The notes under the pieces: model-generated
Told to the model about the DNA's origin: nothing
What the model saw: only the letters and a program-made list of their open reading frames with translations
The model's database searches: none
Source: Tubiluchus corallicola
Lineage: Eukaryota > Priapulida > Priapulimorpha > Priapulimorphida > Tubiluchidae
Direction: 5' to 3'
Assembly: GCA_030141605.1 (NCBI GenBank)
Contig: JAQGDQ010000318.1
Coordinates: forward strand, 1 to 60,000
DNA: 60,000 bases
Program-made: the position numbers and the translations under genes
Shown here: positions 48,241-60,000 of the stretch, one piece after another
How positions within the stretch are numbered: position 1 is the first letter of the stretch
Layout: every line of letters starts with the position of its first letter

Positions 48241-51200
48241 ATGGATAACACTTCTTTTGCTGAGGTGAGTTTTGAAGTAAATTCAATTTTTATGCTACAA
48301 TGTAAGGATTGCTATTATCAAGCTTCAGACTACATTACAGCAAAAGCCCGGGTTTTTAAGTATTTAAACAAAAGGTCGTTTTCGCCCCTTGTGCCGAAAA
48401 TAGCAGTGGTCCTAGGAATTTTCGGACCTAATTAGTATGATAGCGATTGTCACAGTTGCTTTTGGGGTATTTCCCTGGGTGTTTAACAACTCAACTTGTT
48501 ATCAAGTTAACTTGGCACATGTTTGGTTTAATGTTTTTGTGCCCATGTGAAGGGTAGTGCAGTCTGGATCAATCTGGTTCTTTTTCTAGCATTGAGCATT
48601 GTGATTAAAACTGTTTGCTATATCAGAGACAATCCTATCACAGCCTGCACATTACAGATTATGCCGTTATTGCTCCCGAAATTAACTTTTTGCGTTCCAG
48701 CAAAGATGCTGAGAAATTTTTTTACTATTTAGTATTTTGTTGTAACCTATCTCATGTGCTTGATGGCACAAATCTGAGAAGTTGACAATCAGAATATTAA
48801 AGGAAAAGCTGAGGCTTCCGGAAGTTAGGGTTATTTCGAAAATGTTTAAAGGACTTATCGTGTAATTAGTAAGCGTATCGTGTAATTAGTAAAATCGCTA
48901 CACTAATGAGTCGAGATCATTTCACGCTTGAGTTCTTCCATTTTGTACAGCTGATAAAAAGCATATCACTGTCAAAAGTATAAGTGAATAGTGAATAGTT
49001 TTCAAGTGAATAGACTATGGTTTTGCAAATTTATTTGATATATCTTTCTAAATTCATAAACCCAACATGCTAAGTGACTATATATATAGTCCTTTCATCT
49101 AAGTAAAGCAAGATTCTAAGCCGGTTCTTAATTCATTTGAAAACAAGACCAGGAGCTCTGGATTAACTAGTGAGTTAAATGGTCCAGGACAGGTAAAAAT
49201 TAAGAGTTGTCTGAGAAACCTGCAGACTCAGCATTGCTTAACTGTGGTTGCTAGGTACACACCGTGACAGCTCTGCAATTTCATTCTTCTCCCTATTTTA
49301 AGCAACTTTAAGAGTGCATTCTATGGCATTTTTAATTATGCTTCACCAATGCTTTCTTTGCAGTTTTCAGGCACGCAGCTAAGCAGCACTTCCCAGGGTC
49401 GAAAACCTGGGCGCCTCTTGCCACGCAAATATGGCCAACCGGGAATCAGGAGCGGTGACTTGGGCAGTCATGCTAGACCGCTGCGTGTCTCCACTTTGGG
49501 AAAGGAATCTTCCGAACGACGCAACAAGTCATACAGTGTAAGCAAGCAGCAGTATTCCTTATTCTTGCAATGACTAGCAAGTACTGATGGTTTGCTGATT
49601 TATTCCCTCTGTTTCTTGTCTTTTTTAGTTATGTCTTATGCATAATTAAGCATAATTAGGGTTCTTATGCATTTTCTTAATTAGTTGTACTTACTAGCAT
49701 TTGTCATATGATATGGTTTATTGCTACCATGTAAAGATTATCCTATGAGTACATTGACAATGGTGAGTCTGTGACGGCAACTTGGCAAAGGCGGTTTTTT
49801 GCCTTGTTGCTGGTGCTTCAAGAAGTTCAGTAGCTGACAGTTACCATAAGGGAAGGTCAAGCAAGAGTTACTTGTAGTCACTTTCCAGAAGTAACTTCAT
49901 TTATAATTTTTTGTGCATCTTAGCCTTCACCTGTTAGCCCTCACTTTGAAGACTTATTTAAAGCAAAACCGGACCCATTCTTAAACTGTAGGTCAAAACA
50001 ATCTATTCTTTAAAATATTTAAAGGAAACATACTATTTTTTCAAAAATGACACATGAAAGAATTATGACCACACATACACAATTTCATGTTCACGCCACT
50101 AGTTCCTTGCTGTTACATGCATTTGACTATTCATTAGCTAGATGGGCACTAGCTCGTGCATTTCAGAAATGCATTGCACAAAAAACAGGTGTTGTACCTC
50201 TCAGTTCAGATGTGCTAGTTTGTAATGAGCTACACATGTTCGACAGCTCATGAGTGAGCACAGCAGTATATTTAAATTTTTATCGTAAAACTGGCCTAGT
50301 TTTAGTACAACACACTGAATATCTTACAGTAGCACTGTATTTCCATTTTGGCTTTCACAAACACGTGGAACACGCTCGTAGAATATTTTTGCTGTTGAAA
50401 ATTGTTAGTTTGTGATGTCATCAATAGTTGCTCTCTCGCCGTTAATTAAGTTTTTAATCTATTATTTAATTATCAGAAACACTTTTGCAGTATTAATCGT
50501 GTTAAAATGTTTACTTTTTATCGGACTTGAAAATGAGGTAGTATATGAAAAATTATCTTGTCTGCTTTTAAGTATGTTTAGCTTTGTAATTTCAGTGCAA
50601 GACACTTAGCAATCTAACCTACAATATGTAGGTATTGTTGGATCATTTCATCTAAAATAAATTGCTTTTTTTAGGATCTCAAACACGAACTGCTTGAATC
50701 CGGCAGCCTGTGGGAAGACCCTGATTTCCCAGCTGAGGACAAATCTATATATTTTACCCAAAAACCACAGAAAAAAATTAAATGGCTGAGGCCCAAGGTA
50801 ATATGCATATTTGCTTTTACCTTGTTTATCAAACTACAGAGGAATCTCACGAATTTTTAGACATGCTGTCTGCAAGTTCACGGAATTCTGTCTTCACAAT
50901 TTTTTTTAAAAAAACCTCACGATTGTCTAAATTATACTCAGAATCAGTTTTGTCCAACGCTAAATGCTTAAACATCAGAAATTGGATTTTAATTGACACA
51001 TGATGGAACGAGTTGCCACACAAATGTTTATTTATCATGCCAAATTCTGCCCCACACAAATGTTTATTTATCGTGCCAGGTTCTGCCACACACAAATGTT
51101 TATTTATCGTGCCAAATTATGCCCCACACAAATGTTTATTTATCGTGCCAACTTCTGCCCCACTCAAATGTTTATTTATCGTACCAAGTTCTGCCCCACA

Positions 51201-54200
51201 CAAATGTTTATTTATCGTGCCAAATTCTGCCCCACAGAAATGTTTATTTATCATGCCAAGTTCTGCCCCACTCAAATGTTTATTTATCGTGCCAAGTTCT
51301 GCCCCACTCAAATGTTTATTTATCATGCCAAGTTCTGCCCCACACAAATGTTTACTTATCATGCCAAGTTCTGCCCCACACAAATGTTTATTTATCATGC
51401 CAAGTTCTGCCCCACACAAATGTTTATTTATCATGCCAAGTTCTGCCCCACACAAATGTTTATTTATCATGCCAAGTTCTGCCCCACTCAAATGTTTATT
51501 TATCGTGCCAAGTTCTGCCCCACACAAATGTTTATTTATCATGCCAAGTTCTGCCCCACTCAAATGTTTATTTATCATGCCAAGTTCTGCCCCACTCAAA
51601 TGTTTATTTATCATGCCAAGTTCTGCCCCACTCAAATGTTTATTTATCATGCCAAGTTCTGCCCCACTCAAATGTTTATTTATCATGCCAAGTTCTGCCC
51701 CACACAAATGTTTATTTATCATGCCAAGTTCTGCCCCACTCAAATGTTTATTTATCATGCCAAGTTCTGCCCCACTCAAATGTTTATTTATCATGCCAAG
51801 TTCTGCCCCACACAAATGTTTATTTATCATGCCAAGTTCTGCCCCACACAAATGTTTATTTATCATGCCAAGTTCTGCCCCACTCAAGTGTTTATTTATC
51901 ATGCCAAGTTCTGCCCCACACAAATGTTTATTTATCGTGCCAAGTTCTGCCCCACTCAAATGTTTATTTATCATGCCAAGTTCTGCCCCACTCAAATGTT
52001 TATTTATCATGCCAAGTTCTGCCCCACACAAATGTTTATTTATCATGCCAAGTTCTGCCCCACTCAAATGTTTATTTATCATGCCAAGTTCTGCCACACA
52101 CAAATGTTTATTTATCATGCCAAGTTCTGCCCCACTCAAATGTTTATTTATCATGCCAAGTTCTGCCCCACTCAAATGTTTATTTATCATGCCAAGTTCT
52201 GCCCCACACAAATGTTTATTTATCATGCCAAGTTCTGCCCCACTCAAATGTTTATTTATCATGCCAAGTTCTGCCCCACTCAAATGTTTATTTATCATGC
52301 CAAGTTCTGCCCCACTCAAATGTTTATTTATCATGCCAAGTTCTGCCCCACTCAAATGTTTATTTATCATGCCAAGTTCTGCCCCACTCAAATGTTTATT
52401 TATCATGCCAAGTTCTGCCCCACACAAATGTTTATTTATCATGCCAAGTTCTGCCCCACACAAATGTTTATTTATCATGCCAAGTTCTGCCCCACTCAAA
52501 TGTTTATTTATCATGCCAAGTTCTGCCCCACACAAATGTTTATTTATCATGCCAAGTTCTGCCCCACTCAAATGTTTATTTATCATGCCAAGTTCTGCCC
52601 CACTCAAATGTTTATTTATCATGCCAAGTTCTGCCCCACTCAAATGTTTATTTATCATGCCAAGTTCTGCCCCACACAAATGTTTATTTATCATACCAAG
52701 TTCTGCCCCACACAAATGTTTATTTATCATGCCAAGTTCTGCCCCACACAAATGTTTATTTATCATGCCAAGTTCTGCCCCACTCAAGTGTTTATTTATC
52801 ATGCCAAGTTCTGCTCCACACAAATGTTTATTTATCATACCAAGTTCTGCCCCACACAAATGTTTTTTTATCATGCCAAGTTCTGCCCAGTACATATGTT
52901 TATTTGTCATGCTGCATTTTATGAATAATTTTGCAGGAAATATGCAACGATCCAAAAATATTTGTTGAAGGGGCCAGCAGATTCGACATAATTCAAGGAA
53001 AAATGGGTAAAAGCTTGTTTGTTTATAAATAGGAATCAAAATGTAAACTTTTGTGATTTGACTCAAAATTTTCCTAAAGTTTACGTAACAAAAAACTTTA
53101 AAATGAAGCAACTCCAGTTTGTTAACCTTCTAAAGCAAAACAGTATGATTTTTTTCAGATCACATCCTAAATCATGAAGTACGGTAAGAAGTATACGTTT
53201 TAACACACCTAAGTAGTTCTCATAATTAAGTAGTAGGCTAAGGACTTAATTAAAGGCTGACGATACTAAGCGATGATAATACAACTGAACATTCAACTTT
53301 CAACAAACTCTGACAACACAAACTGTCAGCAACCCAAACGTTCCGTGAGCATGTTGCACATGTTTGCAAAAGTGAAAATTGAAGTACAGTGTTATACAAC
53401 TTTCAGTGCAAAACCTCGGTAAATTTTATATATAAAAATTTAAACTTCGAGTTTCTTGCTGTGTTCGCCGCACATGAGCTCTTGATCGTGTCTGCTACAT
53501 CACAACTGAACCACACTGAAATGAGTGGTCCAGCATCTGTTTTTCGTGCAACACGATTTCCAAGTGCAGGCCCGTCTAACTATCGAATGGCACAATCTGA
53601 AAAACTAGCCATGTGAATGTGGGATAATTCTTTCATGTAAACCATTTTTTTAAAAAATGTATGTTCCCTTTCAGTATTTTATAGGATAGATTGTTTTGTT
53701 CTTTAGTTTAGGATTGAGTACAGTTTTCCTTTAATTGACAAAGTTTGTCGACACAGTTAGCACAGTTGGCGCAAGTAGAATATTCAAATGATAAGTGAAG
53801 TTCAATGTGTCGTAGTCGGTTATTTTCACAGTTTACTTTTAAGTCGTCATTATGTGAGTGAAGATGCAGAAACAAATTGGTCCCGCTCTACTTTCATCAA
53901 AAAATATTGTTTGGATGTTTGTTAATGATTTATATTAGTCTTAGTCTCAGTCTTGCCTGTCTTGAGGGTCTTACGTAGGAATAATGATTTGTCCTTTAGA
54001 TTATTTGTAATTATTGGCCACAAACAAGCAGTCTGACACATTTATTTATGCCTGGAGCACGGAGCAGCGTTGTTTCAGCCGAGCTTCGGGCGGTTTATTT
54101 ACTGTGTGAGTCAGCTGTTCAGGCAGTGTGTGGCAGTAGTAGCAACTGTTTAGTTATGCTTTCAGAAAGTGCATCCAAAAAATTTACATTTAAGAAGAAT

Positions 54201-57200
54201 ACAGTCAATTATGTTATTCGTCTGAAGTGTTCCTAACAAAGCTGCCCTGTTTTGAGCATTTTTTTACTCCTTTACCCACTTCTCATCAGCTTCTTTATCG
54301 TTGAACAAGGAGGGTGGTTGTAGCGTTTGCTCTCATTGTACGTCATACTAACTCTTCTAAATCGTATGCATACATGTATGTTTTTAAAGTTATGTGTATA
54401 GGATTATTTTATCTATTTTATTTATTTATTTATTATTATTATCACATTCGGTACAATATAGTGACATTAAGCACACAGTGACATCAAAATTATTACATCA
54501 TACTGTATTAAATTGTTATGTTTCATACACTATCGTTATCGTAAAAGAATAATTGTACTGCAGTGGGCTAGAGAAGCAAAGGCTTGTATAAGCCCACTGT
54601 CATGTGAAACCGATAAAAACAGAATGGATGAGTGAACAAAAAAAAGAACTGGGAGAAAGGTTAGAGCACACAGGAAGGGTAGAAGGATGTGTTAGTGGAA
54701 ATGGTAGGAAGAAAGATAATAGATTGCACTATGTTGACATCAGCTCTAGAGATTTATCAATGATGCCTTATTTTACGCAATCTGTACCTGTATCGTATGC
54801 ATACATATACATTTTTTAAAGTTATGTGTGTAGGATTATAAAAACGTGGTAGTCTCTATAGAAAATTGTGGTTCTACAGAGAACCCTATCCTGTTTAGAA
54901 AGTGAAAAGCTACTTTAGGCAGACGTCGATAACATAATATAGCATTTAATTCATATTAGACCAGTGGTTCTTAGCCTTGTTGGAGGTACCGAACCCCACC
55001 AGTTTCATATGCGCATTCACCGAACCCCTCTTTAGTGAAAAATAAAATATGATTTTTTTCAAATTCAAGACACAGATATGTTTTTTAAAATATTAAAGAA
55101 ATCACACGACGTACTACAACGACAGTCACACGTTGACTACTGAGCGCGCACTAAATTCCCCGCAGCGCTGATTGGCCAAGCAGTGTAGCATGATCATCTG
55201 CAGCCAGTGATGGCCAAGCGGGGCGTGTGTGTCATCACGAAATTACACGATAATTCAAGTGTGTCTGGACCTCCGCTGCGGAGGCTCTGCCGAACCCCTG
55301 AGATCGACTCACCGAACCCTAAGGGTTCGATCGAACCCAGGTTAAGAACCACTGTATTAGACGTTTGAGCAATTAATTAAAATTCATTAATCTAGGTGAT
55401 TGTTGGTTCTTGGCTGCTGTTGCTACGTTGGCTTTGAATCCTCGATTACTTGGAAGGGTCATTCCTTCCGACCAAAGTTTTGCAGAGGAAGACTACTGCG
55501 GGGCCTTCCATTTCCAATTCTGGCGTTTCGGCACTTGGGTGGACATTATTGTGGATGACCGCTTGCCCACACATGCAGGAAAATTGTTCTTTTTACACTC
55601 TGGGTCAGAAAATGAATTCTGGACTGCTCTACTGGAAAAGGCTTTTGCTAAGTATGTATTGTGGAATTAAAAGAAAGATAGGTATTTTCAATATTCATAA
55701 CCTATTCGTTTGTGACCTTAGCAACACTTCTCACAGTTTTGGGATAATGGTCACAGTTGATTCAAGAGTGGTGGCTCCATCTACCCATTAGAAAAGTGAA
55801 ACTCTGTACCAGATTATGAAAGAAGCAGCAACTTTGTCTGGACACTCATATGTCGATTTGTCGAAGAAAAGCGTCAGTCCTAATCTGCCGATTGTCCGTA
55901 CTTACCGATACTAAGCTAACATAACAGGCTCTGTGTATTAGACTCACGGAAATGTGAAATCAATCGCTTAATTGCCTCAAAAACGCCTAAGTACGACCCG
56001 CTCCTATGCACAAATATATAAAAACTGTTGGCAATTGACTCAAATAACTCCGCGTAATTCTAAATTTTTATCAACACACGTGGTTACACTGATGCACGTG
56101 ATGTAAACAAAGTGACGGCCTGCCAACTAGCGGTCAGCAAATACGACTGTGCCCGAATTATGCAGACTTTTAACAGCCCAGATTTTGTCCGAATTTTCCG
56201 ATATCCGTATAACCGAGGTCCGGCAAACCGAGATATGAGTGTAGTTTTGCCTTGAAAATGGTGGACACCTAGAGCTATAGATTTGTACAACAGACCTATA
56301 AATTTTAACAAATTGATCAGGGTTCCCATGTTCAGGGAAAATCCTTGAAAATACAGGTACTGAGGTACACTCGGTGCAGCGCCTGTTTTTGTGCAATACG
56401 TTTCCAAGATACAGGTCAAAAGTCGAGGTCACATGGTCAAAATAAATTTTCCCCATGTTGCCTTTAATTATGTGAATGCGTGGGTTTGTACCTCTATTGA
56501 GTGCTCCCAAATTAGTTTTCTTTTCTGTGCAGTTTTTGACAACGAGTTACGTAAAAAAACATTCTGATGAACGAAAAGGCAGTGCATAGCAGACGAATCA
56601 GCTTTCTGACTCCCCCCCCCCTCATCTGTTATGTGCATCAACCAGCGTGAATCGGCGCTGACAACAAGCGTGATTTTACATGCTTTAGCTGTGTTCGCAC
56701 CCTAACACACACTAGGTGGAGCGCTTCGTTTGAGACTTTGTTTCTTTACAGGATGCACGGCTGTTACGAGGCCCTCGACGGAGGCTGGCAAAGCGAGGCA
56801 ATGACGGACTTTACCGGCGGCGTCACGCAGTATTACGACCTTAGGAACGAAGTGCCCGCCGATTTATTTCTTTTGATGAAAAAATCTTTGGAACGACATG
56901 GCATGCTGGGTGTTTCAAATGACGTACGTAAATTTTGCTAAAGTGTGAACAGATTAAGAGCAGATTTTTGGAACTACTGTAGATTTATGTGCTGTGGTAA
57001 AACGTAATAATGTATATGCAATAAGTCTTGTAAGTGATTTCAATGAAGTATATTTTTGGTTGGCCACTTTCTGCTCAAATTGTTGAGCGGTTTTTCAACC
57101 TGCAAAAGTCATAAATTATACTCATAAGCTGCATATGTTTTATCCCCTTAGCCGGCCAAGGGGTTTTTATATTTGGTCAAATATCGATTTTTTATTTTTT

Positions 57201-59854
57201 AAGAAAACAAACGCTAAATATATTGGACTTTTATATGCTAGCATGAAATTATCAGAAAATGTCCAAAAAAACTAAAAATTTAATTTTATAACTTCTTACT
57301 CACTTTTCTGTCTAGAAACTAGTACTGCAATTGTAAAAAAAAAACTTGTATTTTCTAACTCCGGTTGTAGCTCTTGGAAGCAGTCATTTTGCTTTGTATT
57401 TTTTTCTGTTGACAAGACCAAATCTTCGTCAGGAAGAGCCATCTACTGGATATAAACGTAACTTCAATTTGCTCTTTTAAAATATACATAGCAACAACAA
57501 TTTCGTACGGTTGCTAAGTATTTTGTAGACAAGCGACAAAAAACGACTAAAGAACATGCGGGGGTAAAAAAATACCCCATGAAAGTTTTGCTTAACATGT
57601 GTTACTAACTGGACAGAATGACCAGCTGGTAACTGAGGTGCTCCTGTTAGTAGAAAAACAAGTTCTGCGGCAAGTTGGCATAGATATGTGAATGCACGAA
57701 GGATAAGGAGAAGCTTTCCACTATTGCACTATATTGTTTATGTTCGGTTTATCAAGTTTTGTGAAAATTTTTATAATAACCTAACGATGTTCACTGTTTA
57801 ATTCTAAGACATCCATTTTGTCTTCACTTGCTGCATCTTCTAAAATTTTATCTTCATCAGCTTCAAGCTTAGTCACCTGTATAGCAGAGTTCCTGCCATA
57901 TTTCTAATGAAGAATGACCACAAACTTTAATATGAATGACCACAAACTTTAATATGAATGTCCACAAACTTTAATATGAATGTCCACAAACTTTAATAAG
58001 AATGTCCACAAACTTTAATATGACTGACCACAAACTTTAATATGAATGTCCACAAACTTTAATATGAATGTCCACAAACTTTAATATGAATGTCCACAAA
58101 CTTTAATAAGAATGTCCACAAACTTTAATAAGAATGTCCACAAACTTTAATATGAATGTCCACAAACTTTAATATGAATGTCCACAAACTTTAATATGAA
58201 TGTCCACAAACTTTAATATGAATGTCCACAAACTTTAATAAGAATGTCCACAAACTTTAATATGAATGTCCACAAACTTTAATATGAATGTCCACAAACT
58301 TTAATATGAATGTCCACAAACTTTAATATGAATGTCCACAAACTCTAATAGGAATGTCCACAAACTTTAATAAGAATGTCCACAAACTTTAATATGAATG
58401 TCCACAAACTCTAATATGAATGTCCACAAACTTTAATATGAATGTCCACAAACTTTAATAAGAATGTCCACAAACTTTAATAAGAATGTCCACAAACTTT
58501 AATATGAATGTCCACAAACTTTAATATGAATGTCCACAAACTCTAATATGAATGTCCACAAACTTTAATATGAATGTCCACAAACTTTAATAAGAATGTC
58601 CACAAACTTTAATATGAATGTCCACAAACTTTAATATGAATGTCCACAAACTTTAATATGAATGTCCACAAACTTTAATATGAATGTCCACAAACTTTAA
58701 TATGAATGTCCACAAACTTTAATATGAATGTCCACAAACTTTAATATGACTGTCCACAAACTTTAATATGAATGTCCACAAACTTTAATAGGAATGTCCA
58801 CAAACTTTAATATGAATGTCCACAAACTTTAATATGAATGTCCACAAACTTTAATAGGAATGTCCACAAACTTTAATATGAATGTCCACAAACTTTAATA
58901 TGAATGTCCACAAACATTAATATGAAGTTTCTAGGACTTTCCAGTCTTAAAAACGCAATGTTTTAATCGCTCAAACTGTATGCATCAAAATTATTTTGTA
59001 ATGTAATTTGCACATGTATATCTCTTTTGTAATTTCTGGATAATGTTGCATTTATATTTATATTTACTTCAGTGAAATTATCTGTATTTTTACTATGACT
59101 GTTAGATGCAGAGTGGAAATAAATGAACTAAACTATAAAAAGAAACTCTTATGAAAAAACTATATAAATAATAAGCACTACACAGTTCTTCCTATGTAGA
59201 AAACAAACAGAACAACTTTTTTCCACTAATTAACTTGCAATTTCAATCGAAAGAACCAGACGAACGTCTTTCCCGCAAACTAATGAAAAGTTGAGCATTT
59301 TTCGCAGCCTTATTTTGCAAGCGAGCAATTTTTTGATGCCGTGCGCAGAAATGTTTATTAGCCTTTCATTGGATTGTGAGTTTGCGCATTTTTAAAAGGT
59401 ATAAATCAATTTAAATGAAATTGTTCATTCATCGCAGCCTATATCAAAATCGTAATTACATATTATGTTTTCCTTATGTTTCCTTGCTATTATTACATCA
59501 TTTACTTTATTACATCAATTACATTAAGTCATCTACAAAAGCACGCATAACTTTAATAATTTTTTCATTTAAGTAAGGTGAGTGTGTTAATGACCGTATG
59601 GTCGTGCACTCACCTCGCACTACTCAAATCATTTTATTTATCGTTTATTAATGTGTACAATATTGTATTTTGATGTGTGAAAATAAATTCATAGTTCATA
59701 GTTCATAAAATTGCTTCTCGTCATGCTTCTGCCTTTTGTGAAAACTGCTAAAAAATTGATTTGTGTTTTGCAGCCTACACCTGGTATTATAGAAGCCAAG
59801 ATGACTAGTGGGTTGATTGCTGGACACGCTTACAGCATAACTGCTTGTGCTTTG
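48241..59854 (+). CDS. Calpain-family cysteine protease, 7 coding exons, 3' end outside window
   Basis: Exons 48241-48264 (tentative start MDNTSFAE, donor gag|gtgagt), 49364-49537, 50675-50797, 52937-53006, 55396-55651, 56752-56923, 59774-59854. Phases are continuous and give 300 residues so far. Calpains are calcium-dependent papain-fold proteases of the cytosol. Exon 3 gives [20 protein letters not shown] and exon 4 [19 protein letters not shown]. Exon 5 gives [20 protein letters not shown] with catalytic C133, then [20 protein letters not shown]. Exon 6 gives [20 protein letters not shown] and exon 7 [13 protein letters not shown] with catalytic H291. The catalytic Asn and the C-terminal domains lie beyond base 60000, so the subtype is unknown. 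The N-terminal exons 1-2 (Arg/Ser/Gly-rich) are less certain than the protease exons. Confidence 0.92.
49595..50600 (+). repeat. ~1-kb interspersed repeat, family A, fullest copy
   Basis: Fills most of calpain intron 2. Inverted match to 10840-11850 from the gatttattccctctg end to the gtagtatatgaaaaattat end. An open frame ([20 protein letters not shown]) is shared between the two copies but has many substitutions; I see no known protein. Confidence 0.75.
51014..52917. repeat. 36-bp minisatellite, about 53 copies, in calpain intron 3
   Basis: Units of tgtttatttatcatgccaag ttctgccccacacaaa with two main variants (cacacaaa and cactcaaa) and edge units with atcgtgcc. The period is 12 codons and stop-free, so about 640-codon frames are open in all three plus frames and one minus frame at once. 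The array ends 20 bp before calpain exon 4, so its last units abut the acceptor region. Not a protein gene. Confidence 0.98.
53150..53740 (-). repeat. Interspersed repeat, family A, diverged inverted copy
   Basis: Same order of blocks as 10860-11470 (gtaagaagtatacgttttaa cacac, acttaattaa, gtgaaaattgaagtacagtg, gcaacacgatttccaagtgc). Lies in calpain intron 4. Confidence 0.68.
54962..55354 (+). mobile_element. hAT-like MITE, cagtggttctta family
   Basis: TIRs cagtggttcttagcct / aggttaagaaccactg, 393 bp, perfect 8-bp duplication tattagac (54954-54961 and 55355-55362). Subterminal accgaacccc motifs occur on both sides. No transposase. Lies 41 bp upstream of calpain exon 5. The rest of 53741-54953 is intron with no recognised feature. 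Confidence 0.94.
57160..57600 (+). repeat. Interspersed repeat, family C, copy 2
   Basis: Same orientation as 22990-23510. Lies in calpain intron 6 directly before the 22-bp array region. Confidence 0.75.
57906..58924. repeat. 22-bp minisatellite, about 46 copies, in calpain intron 6
   Basis: Units of aatgtccacaaactttaata tg with aag/agg/atg variants in the last triplet and a few gaccac edge units at the start. Confidence 0.98.
59560..59715 (+). mobile_element. Non-LTR retrotransposon 3' tail
   Basis: A gtgagtg...gaccgtatggtc...cactcacc hairpin is followed by an AT-rich stretch and aaataaattcatagttcata gttcata, a 3' end with a short tandem tail. It sits about 60 bp before calpain exon 7. 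Downstream of exon 7 (59855-60000) is intron. Confidence 0.5.
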
Positions 59855-60000
59855 GTATGTCTGCTGAATAGTACTTTGCATGACTAATGAATAGAGCCCA
59901 GAGCCGCGTCGTTTCAGCTGACCTCCGGGCAGTTTATTTCTACAGTTGACCTAGGTTTAGGAAACCCAGCTTTAGTCGCGCCAGCGGCTCAGTGATGGGA

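Noticed and set aside
50993-53111. Four ~640-660-codon open frames (three plus, one minus)
   Set aside because: All arise from one stop-free 36-bp repeat; frames are open together and the region is spliced between two calpain exons.

Overview
The window is animal nuclear DNA, probably from a marine or other aquatic invertebrate. It is AT-rich and intron-rich, with spliceosomal GT/AG introns of 0.3 to 8 kb. It carries animal-type genes (SYS1, AK6, NUDT16, an MS4A-like tetraspanner, a calpain) and many non-LTR, SINE, hAT and minisatellite repeats. I cannot name the species. All exon models were read by eye from splice signals, phase continuity and family resemblance.

Gene layout. (1) Minus strand, 15052 down to 1744 and running off the left edge: a gene of at least ten coding exons. 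It encodes a fusion of two bacterial-type glycosyltransferase domains, TIGR04282 (DUF2064) followed by TIGR04283 (GT2-like). In bacteria both families are named for arsenosugar biosynthesis. All ten exons join in one phase to 426 codons. This is the most remarkable item here. (2) 15.1-21.8 kb: no gene, with broken LINEs, a terminal-inverted-repeat element and a 23-bp minisatellite. (3) Plus strand: single-exon SYS1 (21866-22336) and a single coding exon of AK6 (25127-25672), separated by a LINE-tail retroposon and an hAT remnant. (4) Minus strand, 45498-30209: a four-exon NUDT16-like Nudix gene. Its 8.2-kb first intron holds, on the opposite strand, a two-exon MS4A-like membrane protein gene (39660-41702). 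(5) Plus strand from about 48241 to beyond the right edge: a calpain with catalytic Cys and His visible. NUDT16 and calpain are head to head, 2.7 kb apart.

Repeats fill most of the remainder. There are over ten tandem arrays (units of 3, 21, 22, 23, 25, 32, 36, 41, 45 and 63 bp), nearly all in introns. Several give long meaningless open frames. There is a 5S-rRNA-headed SINE family (three copies) and a ~500-bp retroposon family with a fixed 5' end, built from a LINE reverse-transcriptase tail (three copies). Four families of short hAT-like elements have 8-bp target duplications. There are also tRNA-like SINE pieces, two LTR-like sequences and several 0.4-1 kb interspersed families. The genes are unrelated in function and show no sign of operating as a unit.
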